Source: Beroe ovata
Taxonomy: Eukaryota; Ctenophora; Nuda; Beroida; Beroidae
Assembly: GCA_946803715.1 (NCBI GenBank)
Contig: CAMPET010000241.1
Location: 1 to 42,003, forward strand
DNA length: 42,003 bases
Direction of reading: 5' to 3'
The notes under the pieces are model-generated. The model ran no database searches. It was not told where the DNA came from and saw only the letters and a program-made list of their open reading frames with translations. The position numbers and the translations under genes were made by a program. Below, piece by piece: positions 25,301 to 39,297 of this stretch (the first letter of the stretch is position 1; each line of letters starts with the position of its first letter).

Positions 25301-28300
25301 TTCTCCCACTCCTATTCACATAAGTCATTATCCAATTACCTCTCATTATCCAATTAAAGACATATATTTCCAGGACTGGAAGTGAAGGGGTATCCGTTAA
25401 TGGACCCTGAGAGGGAGTTTGAGCTGGTGAAATTTACAGCATCCCGACTAACTTCACTCCTGGATAAGGACTCTACCACCGCACTTCAGGTAAGGAAAAA
25501 GTGGGATGGAGGGGTGTGAGTGTGTGAGTGTGTGGGATGGAGGGGAGGAAAAATAAGTTATTGCGGCAGAATTTGGGAGGCTGGTAAGTTTGGTTTTCAA
25601 GAAATGAGTATATGAAAAGCAGCACAAAGTCATTGTTCATTATCAAGAACTGGGTATGAAGGCCGCGCTTACACATACAGGACAGATCTTGACAGGTTTG
25701 TCAAAAACACGATATCTTAGCAAGACAAAGCAACAGGATCAACTAGAATTCAACTTCTTGATAATTTCCCGATCAGATTTATATTAATTAACGGTCATTG
25801 CCGCTAATTCATCATATCACGATGTAGTAGTAGGTTTATATTTGTCTGTGTATAATAGGATAAAGGACAAGATATATACCAAGGATCGGTATTATATCGC
25901 ACTTTGGCTATCATATTAATTGATGGACACGCGTAAAGGTTGTTAAATCCCCTAATTTGGTCATCAAGTGACACGCGTGATTTAGTCACGTGACAATTCT
26001 ATACGTGATCAGGCTTAATTTAGCGATGCAGTTGGACAATTATCACAGGTTTATCGCAGATCTATTATAGCTACGGTATAGTGAATACAGTCAAGAGATT
26101 CTATAGAATAGTCTGTGATAGTGGTTTTTGAGTAAATTCCGGATGAATGAAGTTCGAAATGACAGCATTCACGAGAGAAATGCGGCTAGCTTGCAGGTCG
26201 TTTTTCTGTCCATATACGTCAACAAGAAAGTGGATGATAGTGCAGGCCAATGGAAATCCTCTAGTTTTCGTTTTCAAACTCATTTCACTACTTCAATCCG
26301 AAAAAAGAACATCAGAAACGAGGATGCGACAGGACCACGTATATTCGATCCAATTTTCGTATCACTGTTTATTTATCAAATGCAATGACGAAATTTATGC
26401 TAAACGTCACAATATAATGACTGGCCGTGCCCTCTATAATTTGTACCCCTACCCTCTCTGTAACGAGTCACTCTCTCTCTCCTCCACCCTGTTTATTCTA
26501 CTTTAGATCCCCGAGCTGAACTAGACAGGCATGATTTATATACGGTGTATAATGTTATTGTGTCTATCGACCACTGTTTAAATCAAAACAATGGGAACAG
26601 CTTAATATGATTTGCGTTATTATGTTAGGGATGTAATATCTCGAAGCTCTGAAATTCAAATTTCAAATTCGACGGAAATCGTACCTATCAATCATTGCGA
26701 TTTTAATCTGAAAATGTATGATTTGAATCAGGAAAAAAATCGTGATGGAATTCTGATCGGAACTCGACACAGGAATGCGCGGCGCGTAGCTTGGTCGTGA
26801 CACTGACAGTGAAGAATTCATACGATATATAGTCTGTCTCGATAGCTGTGTGACAAATCAACACTAGAGATATAAGTAGCTGTTACGAAGAACGATATAG
26901 GAGTGGCAATATGTATTCTGACCATGAGTTATATTATGTTTTTCTTCACGCATTTTTATGTGAAGACTTATAGTAGTAATACAAACAATGCCAAGTCGCG
27001 ATTCCTCATTCTCTGACCTACGAGAGTGCCACAGGTTTTGATAAAATTCAGTCGAAAAGAGGGGAGAAGATTGAAACATTTACCTTCTAAAACTGTACGA
27101 ATAATAACTGACCTACTGTTATTCTTTAGAACCAAATGCATACAAGGAAAGACCACTGATACACCACTGAATTCAACCAACTTCTCTGTTTACAACAAGG
27201 ATCTTATCTCGCAAATATCTAGAAGATCTCTCGACGATGATCTATAATACGATATGATACAAAGAGAGAGGAGGCTCACTGGGATAGGGGTATAAATAAC
27301 TTATACAATAATTACCAGTGCTTGTGCATCATGATCATTATGGTTCAGGAAGATTCGGGTTAGAGTCCAGCGAAACTCGCGGCATGGTAATTCTCGGTCA
27401 CTTTTCCGTGGAAGAGAAAAATGTAGAGAAGAATTAATGAAGGAGAAAAGAGGAAATTTTCTTTTCTCGGTGACATGAGAATTGAATTAATGTACTCGCT
27501 CCTTGACACCACTTACTTCTTGACACCACTCTCTCCTTGACACCACTTTCTTCTTGGCACCACTTTTTTCTTGACACCGCTTTCCCCTTGACATCAATTT
27601 CTTCTTGACACCACTTTCTTCTTGACACCACTCTCTCCTTGACATCACTTTCTCCTTGACATCACTTTCTCCTTGACATCACTTCCCCCTTGACACCACN
27701 CTTGACACCACTTCCTTCTTGACATCACTCTCCTTGACACCACTCTCCTTCACATCACTTTCTTCTTGACACCACTCTATCCTTGACATCACTTTCTTCT
27801 TGGCATCACTTTCTTCTTGACATCACTTTCCTCTTGGTACCGCTTTCTCCTTGACATCACTTTCCTCCTTGACACCACTTTCTTCTTGACACCACTTTCT
27901 TCTTGACACCACTTTCTTCTTGACACCGCATCTGATATCTTAACTGTGCGATCGCACCATGTACTTGTAAGGTGAAATGAAGTAGGAATGAGGAAGTATT
28001 CGTACAAAATTTCGATCATTTTACTTCAACTGTTAACAAGTTTCTCTATTTCGTTCCAGTCAGAGATTTGGAAATCAGTGTTGACGTTTTTACAGCAAAT
28101 ATGTTCACACAGATTTCCGCTAAAAGCCAGGGCCAACAAGCCTGACCTTAAACATCATTCAATTGCGATCTTTCCATTTCAGGTCGCTTGCACGACAGAG
28201 CTGCATTATCTCGACTACTCGGTGCTCCTTTATACGTTGCTAGGACGAACATATCTCCATGGAAACCACGTGATAACGCCACGTGATGACGTGTCAACGC

Positions 28301-31300
28301 GTGACGGAATCACGTGCTATGATGCGTCAGATAATGTCACTCTTTGTAGAGGTAACGTTCACTACGATGCGTCAATTGTAAAACAGAAATATGGTGAGTT
28401 TGATTTGTTTAACCTAACTCACCATTCTCAGATCCACTCACCACTTCCTGTTCCCTCTCTCTTTCCTCCTCCTCACTCTACCTATCCCCTCGTCTCCTCA
28501 CCTCTCTCAACACTCTCAAACGAAGCTGGCTTGAGGACCGTACTGTTTCACCCTTTGAGACAGTGGTCATAAATGAGATGTCCCAGACAGCTCAACTCAT
28601 GATTGTAAGTGGGACTCAAGGAAATATTTTGTATGATTGACCGACTCATTAACTGGATACATTGTTGAGGTAAGAGTCATTGCTGCCCATTCACTGGGTT
28701 GCAATGGGAAATTTAGCCCAAAAACTTAAAATGGTGCTGGTTTAGTAAGTACAATTAGGTTGAATGTCACGACTCAAAGCCATTTCCTGGATGCGATTAT
28801 TGAAGACAAAGGAAAATGTCTCAATCCATAAATCATGCATTTTGCATGATTTATTCAGCCAAGAGATGCTGCTTTTATTTTAACCACCCAAGTAGAAATA
28901 CGACAAGGATTAAAGAACTGTCTCATTAATTCTGATTGGAGACATGGATAATTGCATATCGCATGGATTATAATCTTACCAATAACCAATCACAATATTC
29001 GGAATCAGGCTTGTATCTAACCAATCACAACAAATCAAACACTACTTCAGAACGGAAGTCGGTACGTTAGTTGTGCAGGAAACACAGCGGTACCATGTTA
29101 CTGGAATCCGAACCACCCGGTGTTTGTTGCGCTGGAAACCATACACCCCGCCTGGTCTGAACCACTCCGTAAGTAGTTACAAAGTAGAGAAAACTTCTGC
29201 TGGAAGTAAGGGAAAATTCGATTAAATGAAAGAAGATGCTATGCGTACATAAAGATGTGAGATTTTGGAGGTCTTGAAATCTTTGCAACTTCCCCTAAAT
29301 GTTTCGTCCACAGTTCTCAAGATTGACTCAGTGGTTCAAGACCATGGGGTGTTTATTATTGTGAACCAGGAGAATGGACTAACATACATCCGTGTTACTG
29401 GTGGATTGCAGATTGACAACAACACTGATTTGGAGCTGAGAATCAGTTTGCTACCACTCGATCCCACTTCCTCAGCTAATTTAACTCAATCAACTTCTTA
29501 TCTTAGGGTAAGATTGGGTTCCCACTTTCATTTCATCCAGTGAATGTTTGCTTTTGATCCAGGTTTGGCATTATTATGAAGTGTGACATGACAGTTCTGA
29601 TCTTGAATTGAAAAGGTCTTCTGGGGGCGCGCCATACGCGCGCTCAAATCGGAAAATTGTTCCCGCGCCAGACGTAATCATTCAGTTCTTCTGTGACCGT
29701 GTTTTTTCCAAACTCTGATTCACCTTATTTGCCAGGTCCATGATGTCAAAGCTGGGGAACAGAACCAAACATTCTATTTGGGTGTAGGAGAGCATGCTAT
29801 GTCACTGCATGCAGCGACTACAGAGGTCGATGCCACAGTGGCTGATTTCCCTTGGTCTCAACCGGTTAGGTAATGGAATATTTCTAATACTCCGGCTCAA
29901 TTGGAATGGAGCTTGACGCAATTTATACTCCAAAAAGTCGGATATTGCTATAATCAATTAAAAAATGAATCCACCAGACAAAACGGCAAATTACATTTAC
30001 AAATTGCATCCACAAATTAGTTCAGCTCGGTTAAGCTGGGACAATTTTCTGGAAACACCCTCCCGTCAAATCCAATTTGTTCCAATCCCGTTATGGGGTA
30101 ATATGAAGTCACTTTCACTAATTGATCCCGCGGTCAAAAGCCATTTTTCCGAATTGCTGAATACTGGTGGAATAATGGATGATTGTAATGGCTATTTTAG
30201 GTGGTTGCCTCACAAACTGTCATTACACTCACATAGTAGATCAATCACCACGGTCGTGTTCAATCCACTCTCAACAATGTAACTGATTTTGATACGATTC
30301 AGTGATACCGATTACACCATCTCTCCTCCATCTAACCTCCACTTCCTCAGGCTGCACAAAGATCTCTCCGACAGTTTCACGGTTGCTCTGGCAACTGACT
30401 GTCACATTGTTATTTCCCACGTACACAACGGTGGTCACGTGACCATCACCCTGGAGCCACTGTTTATTGTGAGGAATAACTTTGCAGAGGAGCTAGTTGT
30501 GAGTCTCAGTTCGCCGGATCAGGGAATAGCGAGGAATGTAAGGTTGGGAACGCGAGGGGATAGCAAGCAAGTGTTCCATCTCAACGGGACGTCGTTTCAT
30601 AATATCGGGTGTAAACTTGATGAGAGTCTGCCTCTTTCACTTCCGGTGAGGAGACGACCATAGACTGACTCACACTCATCTTTTGTGAAATCGATGAATC
30701 AGGATAACGAATATATCCCCAAGGTTTGTATGATCAGCCACACCTCTCTGTCCTCACTCCCCTCGCAACCCTCATCTCCCACCTCACCTTGGCCGTCCTC
30801 TTCCTCGCAAGGTGGTGAAGTGAGGAGTATCCTCATTCCTCACCAGTCTCACACTGAGTGGAGTGTGGAGGGGGAAATACGGCTTTCTCACCACTCGAAA
30901 CACACGGTGAGATTACTGATGGAATAACGGCTTATAATTTTGCACGATTCACTGGGGTCACAATTTCTAAAAACCGCATATCTCTTGACTTATCTTTGTC
31001 AGTGTCTCTCACCTTCTCTTACTCCCCTCTACAGATGCTGATAGAGTGGTCTCCGGTTTGTCTTATTCACAACAACACCCCTGTTTCCTTCTCAATACGA
31101 GGTTCGCACGGCTCGCCTCCCATTACAGTACCGCCAGGAGATTACAGCTCTTCTTTCAACCTCAGAGGTAAGTTGGAGTGTCTCTAATCTTCAGAAATTT
31201 ACAATCGAAGGGAGTTAAAATTAACTCTTTTATTGTCTCTGTTTGGTCTGTTAAAATTATAGTAGACACTCCTCAAATAAACATATTTCTATTATCGAGT

Positions 31301-34300
31301 ATATCAAATTCTCTCTCAAATAATGATATCCTGATCCAGGGCAACTTTATGTTGGTGTGGAGGAGCTAGGGATGGAAGGAGTCACTATCTGGAGCTCTGT
31401 CCTTGACGTCCGGCCGTCAGGGAATAAATTTCCGACAGAGTTATTCAAGGAAGTAGAGATTACTGGACAAAATGAGGTATGTCATGGAATCTGTTTTCAT
31501 TTGTAGTCGTAGGATACCTCTGCTGTCATTCCGTGATTGAAATTAGAGCACGAATGACGTTCAGAAATCTCCCCGTAAAATTTAGGGCTGAAGGATTGTC
31601 ACATCATAATATAGAGCTATGAAATAATATGGAAATTGTCAGAATCATATCGTGAAGATTGCCGCTAGGCCGTTTAGATTTCCGAATATGAAATATCGAT
31701 TGCCTAATCCTTGAGCATTTGAAGCCTTGCTCACAATTTATCGAATATTGATTTCGAAGTTCATTGATTTCTGATTAAATGGGGCATATGACGCTGAGTC
31801 ATGGACGAATAATGCTATTTTGTTACTCAATAATAAGTTCAATGACCTAAGTTCCAATGATGGAAGGATTGATCAATATATATATGCTTTTGAGTCCCTT
31901 GCATAACGTCACCATCCAGAATTTGGAGCTTCGGAAGAAATGAAATCCAAGGTTTGAGAATTTTACCAATCGGAAAACATCATGACAGTTACATCAGCTG
32001 GCCTTGAACAACAAATCCTAAGACTATTTTGATCTCTGCAACATTTGCAACAATCCGGAATACAAAGACACAACATTGTTCTCATTTCTCACCAGTCATA
32101 CAAATGAAAGTTGACAGTTTATTCTACAAAACCCACACACACACACATACACACACACACACACACAATGCCTAACAGACTGTCCCTATAACAGGAATTA
32201 TCTTCCTCCCACCCAAAAACTCCCCGGCTGCCGTCATGACAGGTCTCATCTGTTTGTACACCTGACTATGACACCGTCCTCCTATCACCTTCCCCTCCCC
32301 ATGACACCCCACTTCCTCCATCTGCCCATGACACCCCACTTCCTCCATCTGCCCTTGACACCCCACTTCCTCCATCTGCCCACTGAACAGTTTAGCTGTG
32401 TCCTTCGCTCCGAGACTGCTCTGTCTCGCCACACTGCTATCACTCCGCCCTCCTCCTCCCCCCGCCCCTGCCGCCGAGCTGTCAGACGGCCGCCACCGGC
32501 TCGTAACATCCCGGAAACCACGGACCGTTGTCCTGGAAACGTCTCCCGATATTTTCCGTCCCCGGAGAAAGAGATCGCTCTTTGCGGCGCAACTGACGAA
32601 CCTCCGGAAGGGGGGACATACGAAGAAGTAGATGATCGGGTTTATGACGAGGTTAGCACTGGCGAGATACACTGATAGCAGGGGTATCCATGTTCGTTGT
32701 AGGATCCCGTAGTAGTTGAGAGCTGTGAAGATGGGGAAGTGGGCGTAGGAGAGGGCAAATGTCCAGGATACTGCGAGAATGATGTAGACTGTCCGGGTTG
32801 TACTAGTCCGAGTTCGTTTGTTGCTTCGTATTACCGTCACTGCGGGATTGTGAGATTCAGCGATCGTGGGTTGAAGAGTGAACCGAGTTAAGATGACCAA
32901 GGTGGGATGGAAGTGATGTATATCATTGAACCTGGCTTCTATCTACAGTTCAATTGCTCAAATTTGGTTAACAACTCAAAGCATACTCACTCAGTATGTA
33001 GCTGTTGGATGTAATAATGAGAAGGATAGGAAGAACAACAAACACGACCATAACGACTGTGTTCAGGAAACCAAGTCCCCGGTTTAGGTACTTTGATGTG
33101 ACACACGACATGAAGTATGCTTCAAAGTACGCCTCCGAGCGTAGGAGCAGGAACATGATGGAGGGAACTGCTCCGATCACGAATGTTCCGATCAGTGGAA
33201 TTGCCCTGTGGGAGGGGACAATGTTAGACTTGACATGACTTTATTTTTGACACCACTCACCATTGATATTCACACTACTTTTCATTCTTGACACCACTTC
33301 TTGCTCTTGACACCACTATAAGGTTGCTTGACACCACTCTTGACACCACCACGAGGTGACGGTTGCTTGACACCACTTCTTGCTCTTGACACCACTTTTC
33401 ACTCTTGGCACCACTTATTGCTCTTGACACCACTTCTTGCTCTTGACACCACTTTGAGGTTGCTTGACACCACTCACCTCAGATAGGGGCTGCTCCATAT
33501 TTTCCTTGACGATTTGTTAGGTTGCTTTATGATGACTGCCCTGTTGACCGACATAGTTGCTGTAACATTGATCTCCGTATAGAGAGGTAGTGTTCGGAAA
33601 TGTGCTGAAATTAATGATTATTCATTATGTGGTTGGAATAAATCGTGGGTTACATTGTTGTTGAGGCGGGCCGGAGAAATTTGAATGGCCGTGCAGTAAA
33701 GACAGAGTAATCAGTACAAATTGGTGAAGGGAATCTGCAGCTATTTCTACGCTAGGACTGACGAAACCTCTCCGGAATTAAATAGTTCTACTTTCTCTCT
33801 ACTCTTATTCCCATATTCCATAAATCAAGCTGAGTTGTATTAAGACCGGTCTGTCCGACGATGATGAACTAAGTGGTCCGACTCGCATCTTAGCTTCTCC
33901 ATATGATGCAGAATATTCAACCATTTTCCCTGAATTCAAATATCCGAACTCCACTATCACTCAGACATTTCCTTAGAATCGCAACATTTCTGATATCACC
34001 CACCGAGACAGATAGCTAGGATACATGTGAAATTTTCTGCGATCTTATGCAATCTTAGCTATTTAATATGTCCATTTACCATCAACTCGATTATCGTAAC
34101 GATAAATGAAAGCATCATGGGCAAAAATCGATTTATCGACATTTTACCTCTATAAGGAAGTCACAAAAAAGGGCTTGGCCATCCGCAGGGTCAAGGTGTT
34201 GCAAAATCGGGCTATTTTTTACTGACCCCTTGGGTCCACTCTTAAGCTCTGTCGTTTTAAAATTTGGGGAAAAATTATTTTGATCCGGGCTATTATCGAA

Positions 34301-37300
34301 TATCGTTACACATAATACTTGGGTAGCACTCTCAATCAGTTTAAATCATGCCGGTAGGTGATGATCGTATCCCAATATTTTGTCGGGGTTATAATTGGGT
34401 TGATAGGAGTAGTGAGAATTGGGAAATCGATACCAGACAAAACGCACATAAAAATGGTGTCGGGGATATTTCAGAGTGATCTTATCCAGTGAAGTATGAA
34501 GCTCATATTCATCGATTAACACCATCAGTTTAATAGCTATGAGAGAAATTTTGGGAATATCTATCAATATTTCTAATTGGAAAAGGAAGTTGCTTCAGTC
34601 AGGAAGTTCTTGAGAGTGATTTAGCTCAGTTACAGCAGATGATTTGAAAAAAAGGAAGACAATATTTTACAAATTCTCACCTATAAGCCAGCACATTTCC
34701 GATCCCATGATCCATCTGTTTCCCACCATGGTCACGTACATTGGCATCGAGAACATGAGCACGATGATCATATCGACTGCTGCTATGGTTTCCAAGCACG
34801 TGGCGGTCAGCGGATCCAGCATCTTGAATATGGAGTGTTTCTTGCAACCGTAAACCACCAGCATGTTGCCTGGGAGAGTGCCAGCTTTTATGTTGCTATA
34901 AAATGTTGCTTAATTACGAGGAAGTATCTTTAGATGCACCTGCTCAAATTTCTGCGTTAACCGTGTGTTTCCCATGAAACTAGGATGTTGGGATCGATCT
35001 CACGAGTTTATATAATGGCACACCAGGAAGTCAAGCACTGTCAACTCTAGAGTCTATGGACCGGGCTAAACAGTTGCCACAGCTTCTACTGAGCAGATAG
35101 CTAGGTCCGTTTAGGACTCCTAGAATTAATAGTTCTCCTAGTACTGTTCTCTTAATGCTGTCCAATTATGGCATGGAAGTGGGAGCGAAATAGTCGTCTG
35201 GGGCTGTCTGAATTTTGAAACTGGACCTTAACCCATTTCTAGTTTAACCCATGAGGTAGTCGCACATGCACTGGTTTCTAGCTATTAGCAGCACGACTTT
35301 CTGGTCTTGCACTTTGAACCGTCTAGCTTTGCCAGACTATGATCAAGTTTGAGATCAGGTGGTCCTTTCAGAAATCAGATAGCCACAGCTTTCAATCAGT
35401 CATGAAACAGGAAATCACAAGAGCGTACTACAACTGAGAAAAACTACAATGCCACAAATAAGTTGTACAACCAAAAATCCCTTCCACAAGCACTTACCAA
35501 AGAATCCGAAGACAAATATGAAGAAGCTGACTCCAGAAATGAGGATGTACCCCGTGGAGGATATACCCACAATGTCCGTCACGTTCACCTTTCTCTCGAT
35601 ACTCAACTCATTCACATAGTACATGGCGCTAAAATTCAAAATGGATCAAAGTTATCCCAAATTACGGTACATGAACCATTGTGCTGCATGGGGGGCGGGT
35701 GAGTTAGAGGGGGTACAAGACGCTGTATAGTGTATAGGTAGGGGGTGTGAGAGAAGGGGTACAAGACGCTGTATAGTGTATAGGGGTAGAGGTAGGAGGG
35801 AAGCGGGAGTGATGGAGGAGGGGGCAGCTGTAGGAGTTGGGGGTTTAAGAGTTGCAGGGAGGGAGCGATTAATGCGGCAAGAACTACAATGTAGCTCAAT
35901 TTCGATGAAAAATTTGTTTTTTCGACGGAAATTTTCAGGTTTCGAAAATGATCTGGTTCGTGCTACCAAGTGTTTTTGGGCAGGACGAAAATGATAGCAG
36001 AGGGGAGCGGGGCCGGACTCTATGTCGTGGGACTGTGAGCAACCTATGGTGGGCTCTAGGCCGGAATGCGGGCTAGTATTTATACTGCACCAAGCCAATT
36101 GTCACGTGATACATTGAGGTCAATAGAAATAATTTATAAGAATACTGGACGTATATATATCGATTGTAATGAAGACGCGTGTCTGTCTATTAAAATGACA
36201 AAAAATCATAAAATGCTCGACCATCTGTGAATTTTGACCGTGGAAATTATCAGAGAATCCACTTGTGATGAATATTTTGGCATTCAATAAATAAATATGA
36301 GAATAATATTCCTATGATTGAAATATATTATGCTTGACTATTATATCGAACTATTCGGTTTGCCGCAACAGAGGTGGGATAAAAAATATGTGGATTATCC
36401 ATGCTTCTACTGTGACTACATGCCGTATGTGTGGAAATATTGCTGCAGATTTGATTAGATTATAGAATGGGGGATAAACTCAGCGCTGGACTATATGCGC
36501 GCAGTATAAGTATAGATATGGGATAGTATAAGTATAGATATGGGATAGTATAAGTATAGATATGGGATAGTATAAGTATAGATATAGGATAGTATAAGTA
36601 GTGATATGGGATAAGTAATAATATCGCGTCCACAACTCGGTTGTTGGTATATCCCCAGCTATAATAAGTGATGAATATTATTTTCTGCGAAAGAACGTAT
36701 GAGATGGTAATATTGATATTAATATGTCGCCCAAGCTGTTTAATAACAGCTTCAGGAGAATAATATCTTTATGTTGCAGTGGTGGGCCTATGAGATCTAT
36801 ACAACTCAAGAACTCTGTTGCTATCAGACGTATTCATGTATTATGAGATCGATTCTGGTAGATGGGGATAAGTCTACCAGAATCGAGCGCTACACAGCGG
36901 AAACTACCCGATTTTGATAGCGTTTCTGAGGGGGGGGGTATGTAAAAACTTAAACTGGAGAGCAGGGATCATGCGACTACAACGCGTTATAACTGCAGAT
37001 AGTTAGCGATATTTCGTTAACATGCGGGTCTATATAAGGATCTTCGTTATCGCCATTATTTTCTTCACAAAAAAAAGGATGGTGTAAGCACCGAATACTT
37101 TTCTGGAAAAAGTTCAAGAGCACAACAGGGACGCAAGACACGTTTGAAGTCCACTATCACGTTTGTAATATCGCGGCTTCCGATATTCATTAATCAAAAG
37201 ACGTTAATTGTCATCATGGACGAGGTTTCTTTCCGAGAACTGCAGGACTTTCTACAGAGTACAGGTTATTCATTAGGTAGATTACCTATCACGAGGATAA

Positions 37301-39266
37301 TGCCAGTCAAGTTTGAGCCTAAAATTACTTGGCAAGCAGTGACAGCAGCCTGAATCAGTGGCTGTCAGCATGCGTGACGGAACTTAGGAGGTAGCTATCA
37401 GCAACGCGAGTGGAGGTTGCTATGAGCAACGTGCAGCGCACGTGTTGAATCGTAGCCAAGTTTTGCACGTGCACTTTGTCGTGCAGACGCACACAAAATC
37501 TTGTCCCAGTGTGAATAACAGTTGAGTGTTGATTGGATTGATCATGGTCAGTATAGAACTGGCTTAAAGTGAACACTCTCTGTGGTGTGATACATTGGTG
37601 ATAATGACAACGTACTTAATGAGTATTGAAACTATATGAAATGAACGTGTTGCAATGTTGGTCAAGATAAATCGTTGAGAAATATATTATGGTCGGTAAG
37701 GGTGTGAGGGGTGATGTTCAAGCGATAAAGCTCGAAAAATGAAACATAAAAAAGAAGATCACACACACATATCATGTTTATCATGATTGGTCCGACTTCT
37801 AGTAAATATTTGATACTGATCACTCACATTTCACAAGCTGTTATTCGTAAATGCGTTCAAATATAGACGCATGCCATATCATCACTTTTATAGATTGGTC
37901 ACACCCAACCATAACATTAAAGAAATGATATTATTGGAACAAATAAATACTATCCGGGGCACTTATATCTTCAGAAGTTTCAGACGATGAAATGTAGGGT
38001 AAATGCTATGAATGCAAAACGTTTCACATTAAGTAGTTATTTAATTTCGAAAATTGAGGGCTTAACGGAATTCCAACTCTGCACTGAATTAGGTTTGTAA
38101 CGTGGAATTGAACCGCAAATGAACCAGACTTCCCTCCCTTCCCTGAAATTCTGAGAACTCCCTCCTTTTTTCGGGCGGTGTTAATTGACAAGATTAATTA
38201 CGTTCATGAACCTTGCATTGCTTGCGATTATGAAATATGAATTTATAAGTTAATTTTAATTGATCCCATTTTGGAGTTGCTCTTTTTTAAAGTAAACTCA
38301 CTAATGGTAGACCAATTAATCAAAGTATTACCACGATTAATCTAAATGCTACAGTAATCGTATCGGCCCTGCATGAGAAATATTGCCCGCCCCCCCGTCT
38401 ACAGCTGTTGAGGATTTTGGGCCAGCTCTGCGTACGCTGATATCTTGTTACCATGGAGATATGCTAAATAGTTATCCCGTTATATGAGCATCAGCTTCGT
38501 GATGTGACAGATACTGATACACGAAGAAAGTTATCAATCCGTAATTGACTTTTTGACTTCTTGAGTTCTTTAATTGCCTTGATAAACATGGCTCAAGCAT
38601 TAACCACTATAACTAGGTAAGGAAATAAGAATCAAGTCTTCGTTGGAGTTCGAAATATAACCAAATCTGACACTAGTATTCGAGTCTGAGTTGTGTATGT
38701 ATGTCTGCATGTTTGTCTGTGTGTCTGTATCTGTGTGTGTCGCATGTGTCGCGGGCGGCACTCACTCCAAGGACCCATATATCAAAAGTAGATCATGTGA
38801 ATGTGTCACGTATGGCAATGGTATACAAACCCGGAGACCCAACGATACTACTGGTAAATTAGGCGGAAGTTGAGCACAGGGACAATAAACCTGGAGGGCC
38901 TGGTGGGTTTTGGTGTGGGTGGGTGGTACTACGTCGCTATTTCGGTATAATCAAGTGATTGCCCTGACGGCTGACAATGGATATCTGTTGTTGTATGGAC
39001 ATGGGTATATGATACGGGAAGGGAGAGAGGGGGTATATTATGTCCGAAGGAGGGGTGACTCTTTTAGCACTGGTGTTCTAATGAAAGGGAGGGAGGGGAA
39101 ACCCGTACGATGCCTGGAGAGGAACGAGGGGGTGAGAGGAGGGGTCGATCAGTGAATCACATTATGTTGGGTGATAGATATTACTGCAGTGGATGGTGCT
39201 ATGATTCATGGATGAAATGGAAATGACCAAAAGTTCACATATGGTTGTTGTGGTAATAATAACCCT

Positions 39267-39297
<31 letters not shown>

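Larger units (their letters stand above)
20936..25373. other. Remainder of VPS13B intron 23; no gene recognised
   Basis: This 4.4-kb AT-rich stretch lies upstream of the antisense transporter and before VPS13B exon 24. It should hold the transporter promoter. Apart from the TG repeat (23537-23582) and a minisatellite cluster (23661-23804), I see a 16-bp perfect palindrome (CCTAGTTTAAACTAGG, about 21187-21202) and short direct repeats of GTATGAATCAGT near 21805-21850. No open frame shows a recognisable domain or phase-compatible exon. Confidence 0.5.
31477..32171. other. VPS13B intron 33, part downstream of the nested GPCR
   Basis: AT-rich sequence without coding signals on either strand. It contains the 3' UTR of the antisense receptor, including a CA repeat (32134-32167). 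Confidence 0.5.

Noticed and set aside
27500-27929. Regularly spaced repeats suggesting a CRISPR array
   Set aside because: The spacers are 5-7 nt of CT-rich repeat, not unique sequence, the repeats themselves vary, and the context is an animal intron.
27434-28019. Minus-strand open frames rich in WCQEES, GVKKKV and VSRRK
   Set aside because: They are produced by a 17-bp tandem array that has no stop in any frame of that strand; the peptide simply cycles through the three frames of the repeat.
28062-28130. Possible VPS13B exon encoding DLEISVDVFTANMFTQIS after an acceptor-like TTCCAG
   Set aside because: It looks VPS13-like, but there is no usable donor before the stop, and exons 24 and 25 already join in phase 0.
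29965-30282. 105-codon plus-strand open frame in VPS13B intron 29
   Set aside because: Exons 29 and 30 join in phase 2 without it, and no family is recognisable.
32268-32675. 135-codon plus-strand open frame with repeated LPMTPHFLH
   Set aside because: It is the antisense reading of the coding minisatellite and tail of the 479-aa GPCR.
38910-39155. 81-codon plus-strand open frame
   Set aside because: There is no recognisable domain. It lies in VPS13B intron 33, its phase is not needed, and the exon 33-34 join is already consistent.
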